From: Bacteroidales bacterium
GTDB lineage: Bacteria; Bacteroidota; Bacteroidia; Bacteroidales; VadinHA17
Length of the DNA stretch: 64,000 nt
Direction of reading: 5' to 3'
Assembly: GCA_029210565.1 (NCBI GenBank)
Contig: JARGFQ010000002.1
Location: 283,936-347,935, forward strand
In this document: piece by piece, positions 8,494-18,240 of the stretch
Position numbering within the stretch: position 1 is the first letter of the stretch
How the letters are laid out: each line of letters begins with the position of its first letter
Notes under the pieces: model-generated
The model's database searches: none
Told to the model about the DNA's origin: nothing
What the model saw: only the letters and a program-made list of their open reading frames with translations
Position numbers and translations under genes: made by a program

Positions 8494-11400
8494 ATGGGTT
8501 GGGACAGACGACATAATGACATCTTTCGAACTGCAAGGATTTTACTCCTGTTGCTGGCAGCGGGCCTTGCAACTGTCACTGATTCGCAGGCGCAGTATTT
8601 CGGCAGGAACAAGCCTGGATACAGTTCTTTTAATTTTGATGTGCTTCAGACTCCCGGATTTGAGATATATCATTATATCAGGAATGATACGCTCCTGAAA
8701 ACTGTTTCGGAGTGGTCGGAGGAGTGGTTCAGCATTCACCAGAATCTGTTCAGGGATACATTTAAGACTAAAAATCCGCTGATATTCTATAACAATCATG
8801 CTGACTTTCAGCAGACCAATGCTGTCAGCAGCCTTATCGGAACGGGCACGGGCGGTATTACGGAAGGGATGAAGAACAGGGTAATCATGCCCTTCGCCCT
8901 TACTCTTTCGCAGACGGATCACACCCTGGGGCATGAGCTGGTGCATGCATTCCAGTTTAACATGTTCACAAAATCTGACACCGCAAAAAACTACTCACTC
9001 AATAACATCCCGTTGTGGATGATAGAAGGAATGGCTGAGTATCTCTCGCTGGGCAGTGTTGATCCCAACACCGCAATGTGGATGCGGGATGCGTTGCTGA
9101 ACAAGGACTTCCCGACGCTGAAGCAATTAAGAACTGATTCCCGCTACTTTCCTTACAGGTACGGACAGGCATTCTGGGCCATGGTCGGAAAGACATGGGG
9201 TGACACAGTCATTATCCCGCTGTTTGAGAAGACGGCTCAATATGGCTTCAGCAAGGCAGCTGACACTATCCTGGGATACGCTGAGAAAACCCTGTCTGGA
9301 TTATGGTCGAGTGCCACCGAGCTCTATTACAGGCAGTATCTGACGGCAGAGGCTGATAATATTGCAGGCAGAGAGCTTATAACAGGGGAGAATGGCGGAA
9401 GAATAAACATATCACCTTCCATCAGTCCTGACGGCAGGTATATCGCCTTCTTTTCTGGGAAGAACATCTTCACGCTTGATCTCTTCATCGCTGACGCTGT
9501 CACCGGCAAGGTTATCAGCAGGGTATCAGGGGCAGCCGCGCGGACCTATGACGACTTCAACTATGTCGAATCCGGCGGCAGCTGGTCGCCTGACAGCAGA
9601 AAGTACGTCTTCGTGCTCTTCAGTGACGGGATCAACAAGCTTGCCTTCGTGGATGCGAAGAGAGGCCGGATTACCAGGGAGGTAGCCGTCAGGGGGGTGC
9701 CTGCACTGGCAAATCCCGCCTGGTCGCCTGACGGGAAAAAGATAGTTTTCACGGGGTCGACGGAAGGTATAAGCGATCTCTACCTGTACGATATTATGTC
9801 GGATGAGACTAAAAAGCTTACCGATGACTTTGCTTCAAACATTCACCCCTCATGGTCTTCAGACGGCCGCAAGATCGTCTTCTCACAGGAGAGGATCAAC
9901 TGCAATGGCGGTCACAGAAAATTCAGCTTTGCCCTGGCAATTCTTGACATGAAAACAGGATATGTGGAAGAGATTAATCTTTTTGACGGTGCTTACAACA
10001 TGAACCCGTGGTTCTCCTCCGATGACAGCTCTCTTTATTTCCTCTCCGATGCTGACGGCTTCAGGAACATGTACAGGTACGATTTTGAATCCGGGCGCCT
10101 CTTCAGGCTCACATCCTACATGACCGGAATCAGCGGAATAACACCCTGGTCGCCGGCCATGAGCCGGTCGCGCAACGGCAATTTGACTGCCTATAACTAT
10201 TATATCAAAAACTCTTACCGGATAGTGATTGCCGGTGACAGTGAGTTTGATCCTGTGGAGGTTGACGGTTCGGTGGTCAATTTTGATGCCGGTACTCTTC
10301 CTCCGCTCGATCATGTTTCGGTTAACCTGGTCGACACGACACTCTACAGCAGGAAGGTAAGCGAACCCCTGCCTGCAGACTCGGTGAAACATCTGCCTTA
10401 CAGGCCCAAATTTAAGCTCGATTACATCTCGAACAATGCCAGTATCGGGGTGTCGTCGGGTATATACAGGAACAACCTTGGGGGAAGTATCAATATGATA
10501 TTCAGTGATATGATTGGGGACAACCAGCTATACTCCTCCCTTTCCCTCAACGGTGAGATATATGATTTTGCGGGACAGGCAGCATATATCAGGCAGAAGG
10601 GCAGGATTAAATGGGGCACTGCCATCTCGCATATTCCATACCGTGCCGGGAGCATGTCATTCCGGGCTGATTCGGTCAGCCTGGAGGGTGATATGGTGCC
10701 CGTTGAGGTGCTGCAGCTCGACTATATCAGGTTGTTTGAGGATAATATTACCCTTTATGCTTCGTTGCCGTTCTCCCAGACCAGGAGGGTAGAGGCAACA
10801 GCTTCATCATCATGGTATTATTACCGTATAGACAGGTTTGATTACTACTATTTGCTGAACGGCCTCAATATCGGTGGCAAAAGGGAGAAGATGCCGGCGC
10901 CGGAGGGGAGCAGCTATCAGCAGTTATCTTTTGCATATGTGAAGGACAATTCACTGTTCGGCATGACGGCCCCGATGCAGGGCAGCAGGGCAAGATACCA
11001 GACAGACAAGTATTTCGGGGCGACAGATATTTTCACCGCACTCTTTGATTACAGGCACTATCTCTTCCTCAAGCCGGTGAGCCTTGCCTTCCGGTTCTAT
11101 AACTACGGCATGTACGGAAAAGGGTCAGGTCCCGGCGATGACCTACTTCAGCCTCTCTACCTGGGTTATCCATGGCTGATACGGGGATATGAGAACATCG
11201 GTTACGGCACGGAGAGCACGATAGCGCTGAACTCACTGAACATCTCAAGGTTGAGCGGCTCGCGCTTGGCTGTGGCAAATGCCGAGTTGAGGTTCCCGTT
11301 CAGCGGTCCCGAGAGGCTTGCCCTGATCAAGTCAAAATGGTTCCTGACAGATATAAATCTCTTTTTTGATGCAGGACTGGCATGGTGCGGCGGTGACAGA

Positions 11401-11586
11401 ATCATATTCAATGACGGCAGCTCGCAGGCGGCTGACAACGAAAAATACCCGCTTTTCAGCACCGGCGCCTCGGTGCGCATAAACCTGCTTGGGTATCTGA
11501 TCCTTGAGCCCTACTGTGCCTTCCCGCTGCAGAACGGAGGTTTTAAGAATCCGGTCTTCGGGCTGAACTTTGTGCCGGGGTGGTAA
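8494..11586 (+). CDS. secreted zinc-protease-like/TolB-type propeller/outer-membrane barrel protein
   Basis: The protein has 1030 residues and three recognisable parts. After a signal peptide (about residues 11-33, ending in AQ) comes a gluzincin-like domain with HELVH at 147-151 and a downstream WMIEGMAEYLS (Glu178 or Glu182 as third ligand). Residues about 290-570 form a propeller with SPDGRYIAF, SPDSRKYVF, SPDGKKIVF and SSDGRKIVFS blades, as in TolB. The last roughly 350 residues are rich in alternating aromatic and polar strands and end as a BamA/TamA-like surface-antigen barrel. Automated annotation usually calls this layout TolB, which misses the protease and barrel. The protein is probably embedded in the outer membrane with the other domains in the periplasm. 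The substrate is unknown. Confidence 0.8.
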   Translation: MGWDRRHNDIFRTARILLLLLAAGLATVTDSQAQYFGRNKPGYSSFNFDVLQTPGFEIYHYIRNDTLLKTVSEWSEEWFSIHQNLFRDTFKTKNPLIFYNNHADFQQTNAVSSLIGTGTGGITEGMKNRVIMPFALTLSQTDHTLGHELVHAFQFNMFTKSDTAKNYSLNNIPLWMIEGMAEYLSLGSVDPNTAMWMRDALLNKDFPTLKQLRTDSRYFPYRYGQAFWAMVGKTWGDTVIIPLFEKTAQYGFSKAADTILGYAEKTLSGLWSSATELYYRQYLTAEADNIAGRELITGENGGRINISPSISPDGRYIAFFSGKNIFTLDLFIADAVTGKVISRVSGAAARTYDDFNYVESGGSWSPDSRKYVFVLFSDGINKLAFVDAKRGRITREVAVRGVPALANPAWSPDGKKIVFTGSTEGISDLYLYDIMSDETKKLTDDFASNIHPSWSSDGRKIVFSQERINCNGGHRKFSFALAILDMKTGYVEEINLFDGAYNMNPWFSSDDSSLYFLSDADGFRNMYRYDFESGRLFRLTSYMTGISGITPWSPAMSRSRNGNLTAYNYYIKNSYRIVIAGDSEFDPVEVDGSVVNFDAGTLPPLDHVSVNLVDTTLYSRKVSEPLPADSVKHLPYRPKFKLDYISNNASIGVSSGIYRNNLGGSINMIFSDMIGDNQLYSSLSLNGEIYDFAGQAAYIRQKGRIKWGTAISHIPYRAGSMSFRADSVSLEGDMVPVEVLQLDYIRLFEDNITLYASLPFSQTRRVEATASSSWYYYRIDRFDYYYLLNGLNIGGKREKMPAPEGSSYQQLSFAYVKDNSLFGMTAPMQGSRARYQTDKYFGATDIFTALFDYRHYLFLKPVSLAFRFYNYGMYGKGSGPGDDLLQPLYLGYPWLIRGYENIGYGTESTIALNSLNISRLSGSRLAVANAELRFPFSGPERLALIKSKWFLTDINLFFDAGLAWCGGDRIIFNDGSSQAADNEKYPLFSTGASVRINLLGYLILEPYCAFPLQNGGFKNPVFGLNFVPGW

Positions 11587-11765
11587 ACGCCAATTTAACT
11601 TTTAGAATAACAATCGCCTGCCAGAAAGCCTGATACATTTATTGCTGCGTTTCCGGAAGCTATATCTCGGGCGTGGGGATCAGCTAAAATTTATTTGCGT
11701 CGGGTCCTGAAATTTACTAAATTGTGTGAGAACATGGTCTCATACCCCCTGATCTGTTCCGCAGA

Positions 11766-13937
11766 ATGGCAGCCCCCTTCCTGAGCAAGACAGACCGGCG
11801 GATAACCAGAATGCTCAGTTATCCGGGTATCGACAAGGATACACTTGCCCAGAAGAAGATTAACTGGATCGCAAGCGTGTCGGTTACTACCATGATTCTG
11901 GTGCTGACACTTACCTATCATTTTATCTTTCCGCAGTTAAGAATACTTATCTTTTACGGACTCTTTCTGACAATAGTCTTTACCCAGGGCATCGTCTACC
12001 CGATCCTGTTCCGAAGGGTTAGCAGATGGCTTTTATTTGTTGACCAGACCCTGGTTGCACTGGCCACCTTCATTGCTATTCTCATGCTCGGAGGCATACC
12101 CTGGTCAGGCGGCCTGGTGATAGTCGGTTTCGCCCTGATTTTCTTCTCTCTCAATATGAAAAGAAAGGGTCATTCAATAGCAATATATGTCATTTACGTG
12201 ATCACCGTTATACTTGCAGGTATCTTGGACCCGTATCTCTCAGTACCGCCGGAGATGACACCGGCGGTCAACATATCCCTCTTTGTGGCGAATATTCTGT
12301 GGATATCAGGTTTTGCCATGGTTTTCGTGCTCAGTTTCATATCGCAGCGTGTCAGACTTGAGCAGATGGAGACCGTTCGTGTGAGGGAACTGGATAATGC
12401 AAAGGCCCAGCTTTATACAAATATTACACATGAGTTTCGCACTCCTCTGACCGTTATCACCGGGATGAATGACCTGATGCGCAATGATCCCGCAAGGTGG
12501 CTGGCTGAAGGCAGCGAGGTGATCAACAGGAATGCCGGCATGCTGCTGAACCTTGTAAATCAAATGCTTGACCTGGCAAAACTGGACGCCGGAGCACTAC
12601 CTGTACGGCTGATACGTTCTGATCTCAACCTTTACATCAGTTACATCGTTGAGCTATTCAGGTCTGTTGCCACCTCAGCCGGGATATCTCTCAATTTTTA
12701 TCCCTCACGACGGCCGGCAGTCATTGACAATGATCCCGAAAAGATGATGCAGATTATCTCGAATCTTGTTTCGAATGCCCTGAAGTTCACCGCATCGCCG
12801 GGAAGAATAGACGTCCATACCTCTCTGACAGGGGAGGAGGAATTTGAAATAAGGGTAACCGATAATGGTACCGGGATTCCGGAAGATTTCCTTCCGTCTG
12901 TTTTTGACCGTTTTACCCGTGCAAAGACGGAAGCGGGGCAGATGGCAGGAGGCTCGGGACTGGGCCTGGCCCTGACAAGGGAGCTGGTCACGCTCCTTGG
13001 AGGAACTATCACTGTTGAGAGTCAATTCGGGAGCGGGACGGAATTCATCGTCAGGCTCCCGGTCACTCAGAACGCTCCGCTTGAGGAGGGCCCGGACCTG
13101 CATGAGCTAAAGAACAGGGTCTCACGCTTTATCTGGAAAAGCCCCGGGAAGGAGGTGCGTGCAGAGCTGACCAGGCAGGGAGGAAAGGAGAGGTCCATGC
13201 TCATGATCGTTGAGGATAACGATGATGTGGTGCGTTATCTGATGAACATTTTTAAGGATGATTATGATGTCATAGTGGCAGGAAACGGCAAGGAGGGCAT
13301 TGACAAGGCAATGGAATACGTTCCGGATGTCATACTGAGCGATATTATGATGCCTCTGACGGATGGAATCCGGATGCTTGAGGTGGTTAAGAATGATCTG
13401 CGCACCAGCCACATCCCGGTGGTATTGCTAACTGCACGGGCAGACGTTGCTTCACGCATAGAAGGTCTGGAAAGAGGTGCTGACGCCTATATTGCCAAAC
13501 CCTTTAACAGCGATGAACTGAAGGCCCAGGTCAGGTCACTCGTCTCCCAGCGGAGGAAGCTGCAGGAGAGATATGCCGCGATTGAGCATCTTGAGTTGAC
13601 TGATGACACAGATTTCAGGTATGAAGATCAATTCATGAAGCATGTGAGAGAGATAATGCTCTCCAATCTAAGCAATGAAGCCCTGGACGTCAGGTTCATA
13701 TGCAATGCCCTCAATATGAGTCGCACACAGCTCTACCGCAAATTCAGGTCGCTGACAAACATGACGGCAACAAGATATCTCCGTTCCCTGAGGCTTCATA
13801 GGGCCAGGGTACTGCTCTCGGGCAGGCAGGTCACTGTTGCAGAGGCAGCCTACAGAACCGGGTTCCGAAATGTATCACATTTCAGCAGAACCTTTACACG
13901 GGAGTTCGGCCTCAATCCCAGCGAGCTTATCCGATAG
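11766..13937 (+). CDS. membrane hybrid histidine kinase/response regulator with AraC output domain
   Basis: This is a 723-residue all-in-one two-component system. Residues about 33-193 hold six hydrophobic helices with almost no periplasmic domain. HisKA follows, with phospho-acceptor His222 in ITHEFRTPLT. The HATPase domain (about 300-430) has N, G1 (DNGTGIPE) and G2 (GGSGLGLAL) boxes. A receiver domain (about 478-595) has acceptor Asp526 in ILSDIMMP. An AraC-type helix-turn-helix lies at about 620-723 (FICNALNMSRTQLYRKF and VAYRTGF-like AEAAYRTGFRNVSHFSRTF). The classical Bacteroides hybrid systems sense sugars through a large periplasmic propeller. This one lacks it, so the signal is probably in or at the membrane. 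Its target genes are unknown; the next gene is another AraC regulator. ATG 11766 was taken; 11811 is an alternative. Confidence 0.9.
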   Translation: MAAPFLSKTDRRITRMLSYPGIDKDTLAQKKINWIASVSVTTMILVLTLTYHFIFPQLRILIFYGLFLTIVFTQGIVYPILFRRVSRWLLFVDQTLVALATFIAILMLGGIPWSGGLVIVGFALIFFSLNMKRKGHSIAIYVIYVITVILAGILDPYLSVPPEMTPAVNISLFVANILWISGFAMVFVLSFISQRVRLEQMETVRVRELDNAKAQLYTNITHEFRTPLTVITGMNDLMRNDPARWLAEGSEVINRNAGMLLNLVNQMLDLAKLDAGALPVRLIRSDLNLYISYIVELFRSVATSAGISLNFYPSRRPAVIDNDPEKMMQIISNLVSNALKFTASPGRIDVHTSLTGEEEFEIRVTDNGTGIPEDFLPSVFDRFTRAKTEAGQMAGGSGLGLALTRELVTLLGGTITVESQFGSGTEFIVRLPVTQNAPLEEGPDLHELKNRVSRFIWKSPGKEVRAELTRQGGKERSMLMIVEDNDDVVRYLMNIFKDDYDVIVAGNGKEGIDKAMEYVPDVILSDIMMPLTDGIRMLEVVKNDLRTSHIPVVLLTARADVASRIEGLERGADAYIAKPFNSDELKAQVRSLVSQRRKLQERYAAIEHLELTDDTDFRYEDQFMKHVREIMLSNLSNEALDVRFICNALNMSRTQLYRKFRSLTNMTATRYLRSLRLHRARVLLSGRQVTVAEAAYRTGFRNVSHFSRTFTREFGLNPSELIR

Positions 13938-14238
13938 GTATTGTGCAACGGGAACGGGCATGGGTGCGGTTTGTTCTCAGGGAACTGATTATGGTACGCA
14001 AAGCAACAATTTTGGGACGTACAGCAAAACAGGTCTCAAAATAATCATCTAACTTTTATTCCCGGTAAACCTGAGGTACCCGGTGAAGGGGGTTTCAATA
14101 AGTACCGTACAGGTAGATAGTTGAATGACGGGTTCTGAAGGGGGAGTGAGGCTACGGCTTCACTCCTGCTTGACGTTCATTGTCAGCGGATTGCCTTAAT
14201 ACAAGATTTTTCGTAACTTACAGCATGGATTTACAGAT
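13938..14238. other. intergenic region with a hairpin
   Basis: No gene was seen in these 301 bp. A GGAGTGA...TCACTCC hairpin lies at 14143-14166, with a GGC/GCT-containing inner stem but no T-run. It resembles, in sequence and position, the hairpin at 17998-18024 in the next large gap. It could be a terminator or a dispersed repeat. No TAnnTTTG box was found ahead of 14239. Confidence 0.4.
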
Positions 14239-16197
14239 ATGACCGGTCCGCTTACATCAGATCAGCTTTTTATCCGCCGACTCAGGGAGATCGTGGAAGC
14301 CAACCTGTCACGCGAAACATTTGATGTTGAGGAGCTGGCACGGGAAGCCAAGATGAGCCGGTCTGCCATCCACCGCCGGCTGAGTAATCTGGGTAAGCAG
14401 AATGCCAGTCACTTTATCAGGGAGATTCGCCTTCAGAAGGCACGGGAGATGCTGCGGGAGGGTTCCATAACGGCATCTGAAGTAGCATATAGAGTTGGCT
14501 TTGGCAGTCCTGCCTATTTTTCGAAGTGTTTTCATGAATATTACGGCTATCCTCCGGGCGAAGAGAGAAAACGGATTGTTCCGGATGAGAGTGACAAGCC
14601 GGATATCTTGCCAGGTGAGCCGGATAGTCAGCAGCAGGCCGCTAAGGCCGGGAAGTCAAAAAGGCAAAAAATAATCGCTCTGTCAGCTTTTGCGCTTGCT
14701 GCCATTTTCATTTTGGTTGTCGTGGCTCTTGGTCCACCGCGAAAGTCAAATGAAGATTCTATTGTGGTCCTGCCCTTCAAAAATCTCAGCGGAGATCGTG
14801 ATAATCAGTATTTTGCAGATGGCATCATGGAGGATATTTTAAATAATCTCTATCATGTCAGCAACCTGAGGGTCGTTTCCCGTACGACAGCGGAGCATTT
14901 CCGTGATACTGACCTCACATCAGGGGAGATATCCCGGCAGTTAAATGCCCGCAATGTCCTTGAAGGAAGTGTGCGCCGGCAGGACGACAGGGTCAGGGTC
15001 ACGGTACAGCTTATTGACGGCAGGAAGGAACAGCATCTATGGTCGGAAAATTACGACCGTGAGCTGACTGATATACTTGGTCTCCAGGGGGAGATTGCCA
15101 GGCAGGTTGCGGGCAAGCTGAACGCAATCATTACCGAGAGTGAGGTAAAGCAGTTAAGGGAGCTGGCTACCGCGAATCCGGAAGCATGGGATAATTACCT
15201 CAGGGGCCGTTTCCTGCTTCATCAGGCAAATGATATCCAGCGCTTTGACATCAGCAAGGAGGGGCTGACGGCCAGCATTAAGTACTTTGAGATGGCGATT
15301 GCGGAGGACACCAGTTTTGCCGAAGCATATGCAGGGCTTGCCAATGCATGGTACAATCTCTCAGCATGGGGATGGTACAAACCTTATAAGGAGGGCATTG
15401 CCATGGCCGTAAAGAATTTTAACAAAGCGCTGGAGCTTGATCCGGATTGTGCAGAAGCCCACACTTTGAAGGGTTCATGGCTGGCTTATCCTGAGTGCAG
15501 GTTTGAAGAGTCCAAGCGTGAGTTACAGACAGCCCTTGATCTGAATCCCCGCTTTGCCACGGCACATCAGATCTATGCGCAGATACTTATGATTACAGGT
15601 CCTATTAAGGAGGCACGGAAACATGTTGACCGTGCCGTTGAACTGGAACCCTATTTTTGGGTGGTGCATAACCTGAGTGCCTGGATCTACTACTTCGAGG
15701 AGGAATATGAGAAGGGAATAGATGCTTGCATTACGGCCCGCGACCTGAACCCCGGCTTCGTTGACAACAACTGGCTCTTCGTCCTTCACTATGTCAGGCT
15801 GGGCGAAGGTGAGAAGGCGGCAACAGCGCTTTATGACCTCTTCAAGCGATTCCCCTCAATAAGTCACATGGGGGATGAGGTGATGGATGCATATCGTAAA
15901 TCAGGTATTGACGGGATTTTTACATGGCTGATAGATATTAATATCAACCGGCCGATCCCTATCGATGGCCTGACCGGTCATCCGTTCTTTATTGCCTGGT
16001 GGTATGCAATTCTTGGCGACAGGGAACAATCTGTCGTATGGCTTGAAAGAACATTACTGGAAGAACGTATCCCACGCCATTATTTCAACCTCATTGCCAC
16101 CAATCCCGATTTCGATATCCTGCGTGGTGACCCCCGCTTCCAGTCAGTTATTGACAGGGCAGGCCTTACTGCCTACAACACCAGACCTCCCCGTTAG
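14239..16197 (+). CDS. membrane-bound AraC regulator with FlgO/TolB-N-like and TPR sensor part
   Basis: The protein has 652 residues. The AraC helix-turn-helix is at the N-terminus (about 8-110; VEELAREAKMSRSAIHRRL and ASEVAYRVGFGSPAYFSKCF). A basic linker and one membrane helix (about 148-168) follow. Next comes a domain beginning SIVVLPFKNLSGDRDNQYFA with ISRQLNARNVLEGSVRR, which is the TolB-N/FlgO-like domain commonly found in CadC-like and adenylate-cyclase-associated regulators. Several TPR repeats occupy about 300-640. The layout suggests a one-component transcription factor that senses something outside the cytoplasm and binds DNA from the membrane. It follows the hybrid kinase gene on the same strand after 301 bp, so the two may act in one circuit. 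Targets are unknown; the beta-helix lipoprotein gene downstream is a candidate. Confidence 0.85.
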   Translation: MTGPLTSDQLFIRRLREIVEANLSRETFDVEELAREAKMSRSAIHRRLSNLGKQNASHFIREIRLQKAREMLREGSITASEVAYRVGFGSPAYFSKCFHEYYGYPPGEERKRIVPDESDKPDILPGEPDSQQQAAKAGKSKRQKIIALSAFALAAIFILVVVALGPPRKSNEDSIVVLPFKNLSGDRDNQYFADGIMEDILNNLYHVSNLRVVSRTTAEHFRDTDLTSGEISRQLNARNVLEGSVRRQDDRVRVTVQLIDGRKEQHLWSENYDRELTDILGLQGEIARQVAGKLNAIITESEVKQLRELATANPEAWDNYLRGRFLLHQANDIQRFDISKEGLTASIKYFEMAIAEDTSFAEAYAGLANAWYNLSAWGWYKPYKEGIAMAVKNFNKALELDPDCAEAHTLKGSWLAYPECRFEESKRELQTALDLNPRFATAHQIYAQILMITGPIKEARKHVDRAVELEPYFWVVHNLSAWIYYFEEEYEKGIDACITARDLNPGFVDNNWLFVLHYVRLGEGEKAATALYDLFKRFPSISHMGDEVMDAYRKSGIDGIFTWLIDININRPIPIDGLTGHPFFIAWWYAILGDREQSVVWLERTLLEERIPRHYFNLIATNPDFDILRGDPRFQSVIDRAGLTAYNTRPPR

Positions 16198-16431
16198 CAT
16201 CAACCAATCAGGTTATCCAATTCCACCGGATGTTGTTGCCGGCAGTTGATCCCCATCACAAAAATCTGGCAGAGATTGTGTTGACGCACTCCGGTGCAAC
16301 ATAGTTTAAATACCTGCAACACTTTTTAAAGCAATGGCACGCACAGTCCTATGCAGTAGCATCTGTTTTGACTGAACTTTGAATCAGAAAAGGATATGAA
16401 AATCTTTGGCGTATAACTTAAACCTATGCTC

Positions 16432-17895
16432 ATGAAAACACTGAAAAAAACTCTATTGCTCACAGCAACAGTCGTCCTGCTCTTCTCATGCAGCAGGGAT
16501 TACAACGATGAGGCTTTTCCAGGCTCTGACCTGAAAGCGAAGAAAATTGCTCCGGAGGTTTTTGTGGTCGAACCGAACGGGGTTGATGACACACCGGCAC
16601 TCTGCCAGGCATTTGAAGATGCAAAGGCTGCCGGTCCGGGCTCCGTGGTGAAGCTCGTGGAAGGCGAGTACCATGTGGGATACATGGAAATCCGCGATTT
16701 TTATGGCTCCATGAAGGGTGCCGGCAAGGGGAAAACTATAATCACCGTTTTGCCTGGCATCGATCTGGATGAGTTGTTCGCACAGCATCTGCTTCACTGT
16801 ATGGTTAAATTCATTGGGGGTGATGTGCACCTGAGCCATTTCACCATGCAGACGCCTCCGGGAGCACTCTCAACCGGGGGACCGGGATGGGGTCACATCT
16901 ATTCCCTCCTGAATTTCTCCTCTTTTAACTCTGTTTATGAGTCTGGCAATGATAACCGGTCGATCAACGTCGTCATCGACAATGTTTGTTTCAAGGGCCA
17001 GACTGTTGAAGAGGGAGGCTATCCTGGCTATGCCGGATATAACTACAATTGCCCCATTGGTGTAAGGACAGGGTTTGACTACTACTCACCGTATATGGCT
17101 CCTGATCCTCTGCTTCCGAGGGAGAAGATTGATTTAAAAATCACCAATTGTGATTTTGATACCTTCTGTTATGCTCTGGGACTTGAAGGAATGATAAACA
17201 GCAAGGTAATAATAGGTGAGAAGAACAAGGGCAATGTCTTTAACAATAACGATCAGCTGGGCGGCATATGGGAAAGCAGAAATACGGCTGTCAGTATCGA
17301 AGGGAATACATTCAATATTCCGCCATACAGTAATGGGTTTGATCTGGATGACTATCCATGGTATGCAATCTTCGAGAATGTAATGCCGGAAAAGGCAATG
17401 GTCTTCAACGTCCAGGACAACATCTTCAATATGAATCATTCTGAGTATGCACTATGGCTTCGCAACATACGCTCAAGATATTATCCTGAGGAGCCTGCCA
17501 CAGTCTACCAGGTTAAAAACAACAGGTTCAATATGACAGATGGTTACGAGTGGGATATAATCAGTTTGTACACCAAGGGATTAGTGATACGAAACAACAA
17601 CTTCAGAGGCCCTGGTGATTTAGGTTTCTATCTGGTCAACTGGAGCCAGGGAGGACTTGTGCTGGGTAATAATTTCTCAACTGCAGAATTTGGAACAGCA
17701 GTGGCCTATTTAACTGCAAGCGGTATAAACTGGACGTTTGTTGGAGGAGACATTGCCGACAAGGTGATCGATTTAGGTTCGAACAATATTTATACAGGAT
17801 TCAATGTCAACAATTCTGAAGCACCGTTTGGACAGACAATTGTTGATAATCTCGAAGCTACAAAGGATGCGTTGCGCGAACTGAAGAAACATTAA
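16432..17895 (+). CDS. right-handed beta-helix lipoprotein (pectate-lyase-like fold)
   Basis: The protein has 487 residues from the ATG at 16432; an alternative ATG lies two codons upstream. The signal ends in LLFSC with the acylated Cys at about residue 20. The mature part opens with VVEPNGVDDTPALCQAFEDA and contains LVEGEYHVGYMEI, the typical start of pectin-lyase-like beta-helix proteins. Many N-rich rungs follow (NNVFNNNDQLGG, RNNNFRGPGD, VLGNNFS). No catalytic residues could be assigned, so it may be a binding protein or an enzyme on polysaccharide. It is a single gene between the AraC/TPR regulator and the symporter. The long gaps either side give no operon evidence. Confidence 0.75.
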   Translation: MKTLKKTLLLTATVVLLFSCSRDYNDEAFPGSDLKAKKIAPEVFVVEPNGVDDTPALCQAFEDAKAAGPGSVVKLVEGEYHVGYMEIRDFYGSMKGAGKGKTIITVLPGIDLDELFAQHLLHCMVKFIGGDVHLSHFTMQTPPGALSTGGPGWGHIYSLLNFSSFNSVYESGNDNRSINVVIDNVCFKGQTVEEGGYPGYAGYNYNCPIGVRTGFDYYSPYMAPDPLLPREKIDLKITNCDFDTFCYALGLEGMINSKVIIGEKNKGNVFNNNDQLGGIWESRNTAVSIEGNTFNIPPYSNGFDLDDYPWYAIFENVMPEKAMVFNVQDNIFNMNHSEYALWLRNIRSRYYPEEPATVYQVKNNRFNMTDGYEWDIISLYTKGLVIRNNNFRGPGDLGFYLVNWSQGGLVLGNNFSTAEFGTAVAYLTASGINWTFVGGDIADKVIDLGSNNIYTGFNVNNSEAPFGQTIVDNLEATKDALRELKKH

Positions 17896-18240
17896 ACGAC
17901 ATCTTAACGGCCGGCCTGGGAGCAAGAGGAAACGTATGACAGTCAAGGGCATAATTCACCGGTCAATTACAGATTGGGTTTAGAATTGGGTTATTGCGGG
18001 AAGTGAAGTGCAGGCTCCACTTCCTGTTTTCACAACAGGGTCACTCCGGAATACTTGCAAACACGATGGGATAAGCAAAGGTTATAGGGATTGGATCCCG
18101 CCGGGATGAAGTCATCCGCAGAGGGGTTGATACCCGACAGCCGCAGTTTTTTTTATTCTCTGATATATTTATATTTGAAATGAATTCAGGCTTTCACGAC
18201 GGCTGCCCCCGGAGGAAAAATCCCTGAATCGAACCATGCC
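17896..18240. other. intergenic region with a hairpin and a promoter
   Basis: No gene was seen in these 345 bp. A hairpin (GGAAGTG...CACTTCC) at about 17999-18024 followed by TGTTTTC could end the beta-helix gene transcript. TATATTTG at 18170-18177 is the likely symporter promoter, listed separately. The run of eight T at 18147-18154 lies in the -33 region. Confidence 0.4.
18170..18177 (+). promoter_or_regulatory. putative -7 box for the symporter gene (TATATTTG)
   Basis: TATATTTG matches TAnnTTTG and lies 63 bp ahead of the ATG at 18241. The -33 region is a T-tract and not a clear TTTG. Confidence 0.45.
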
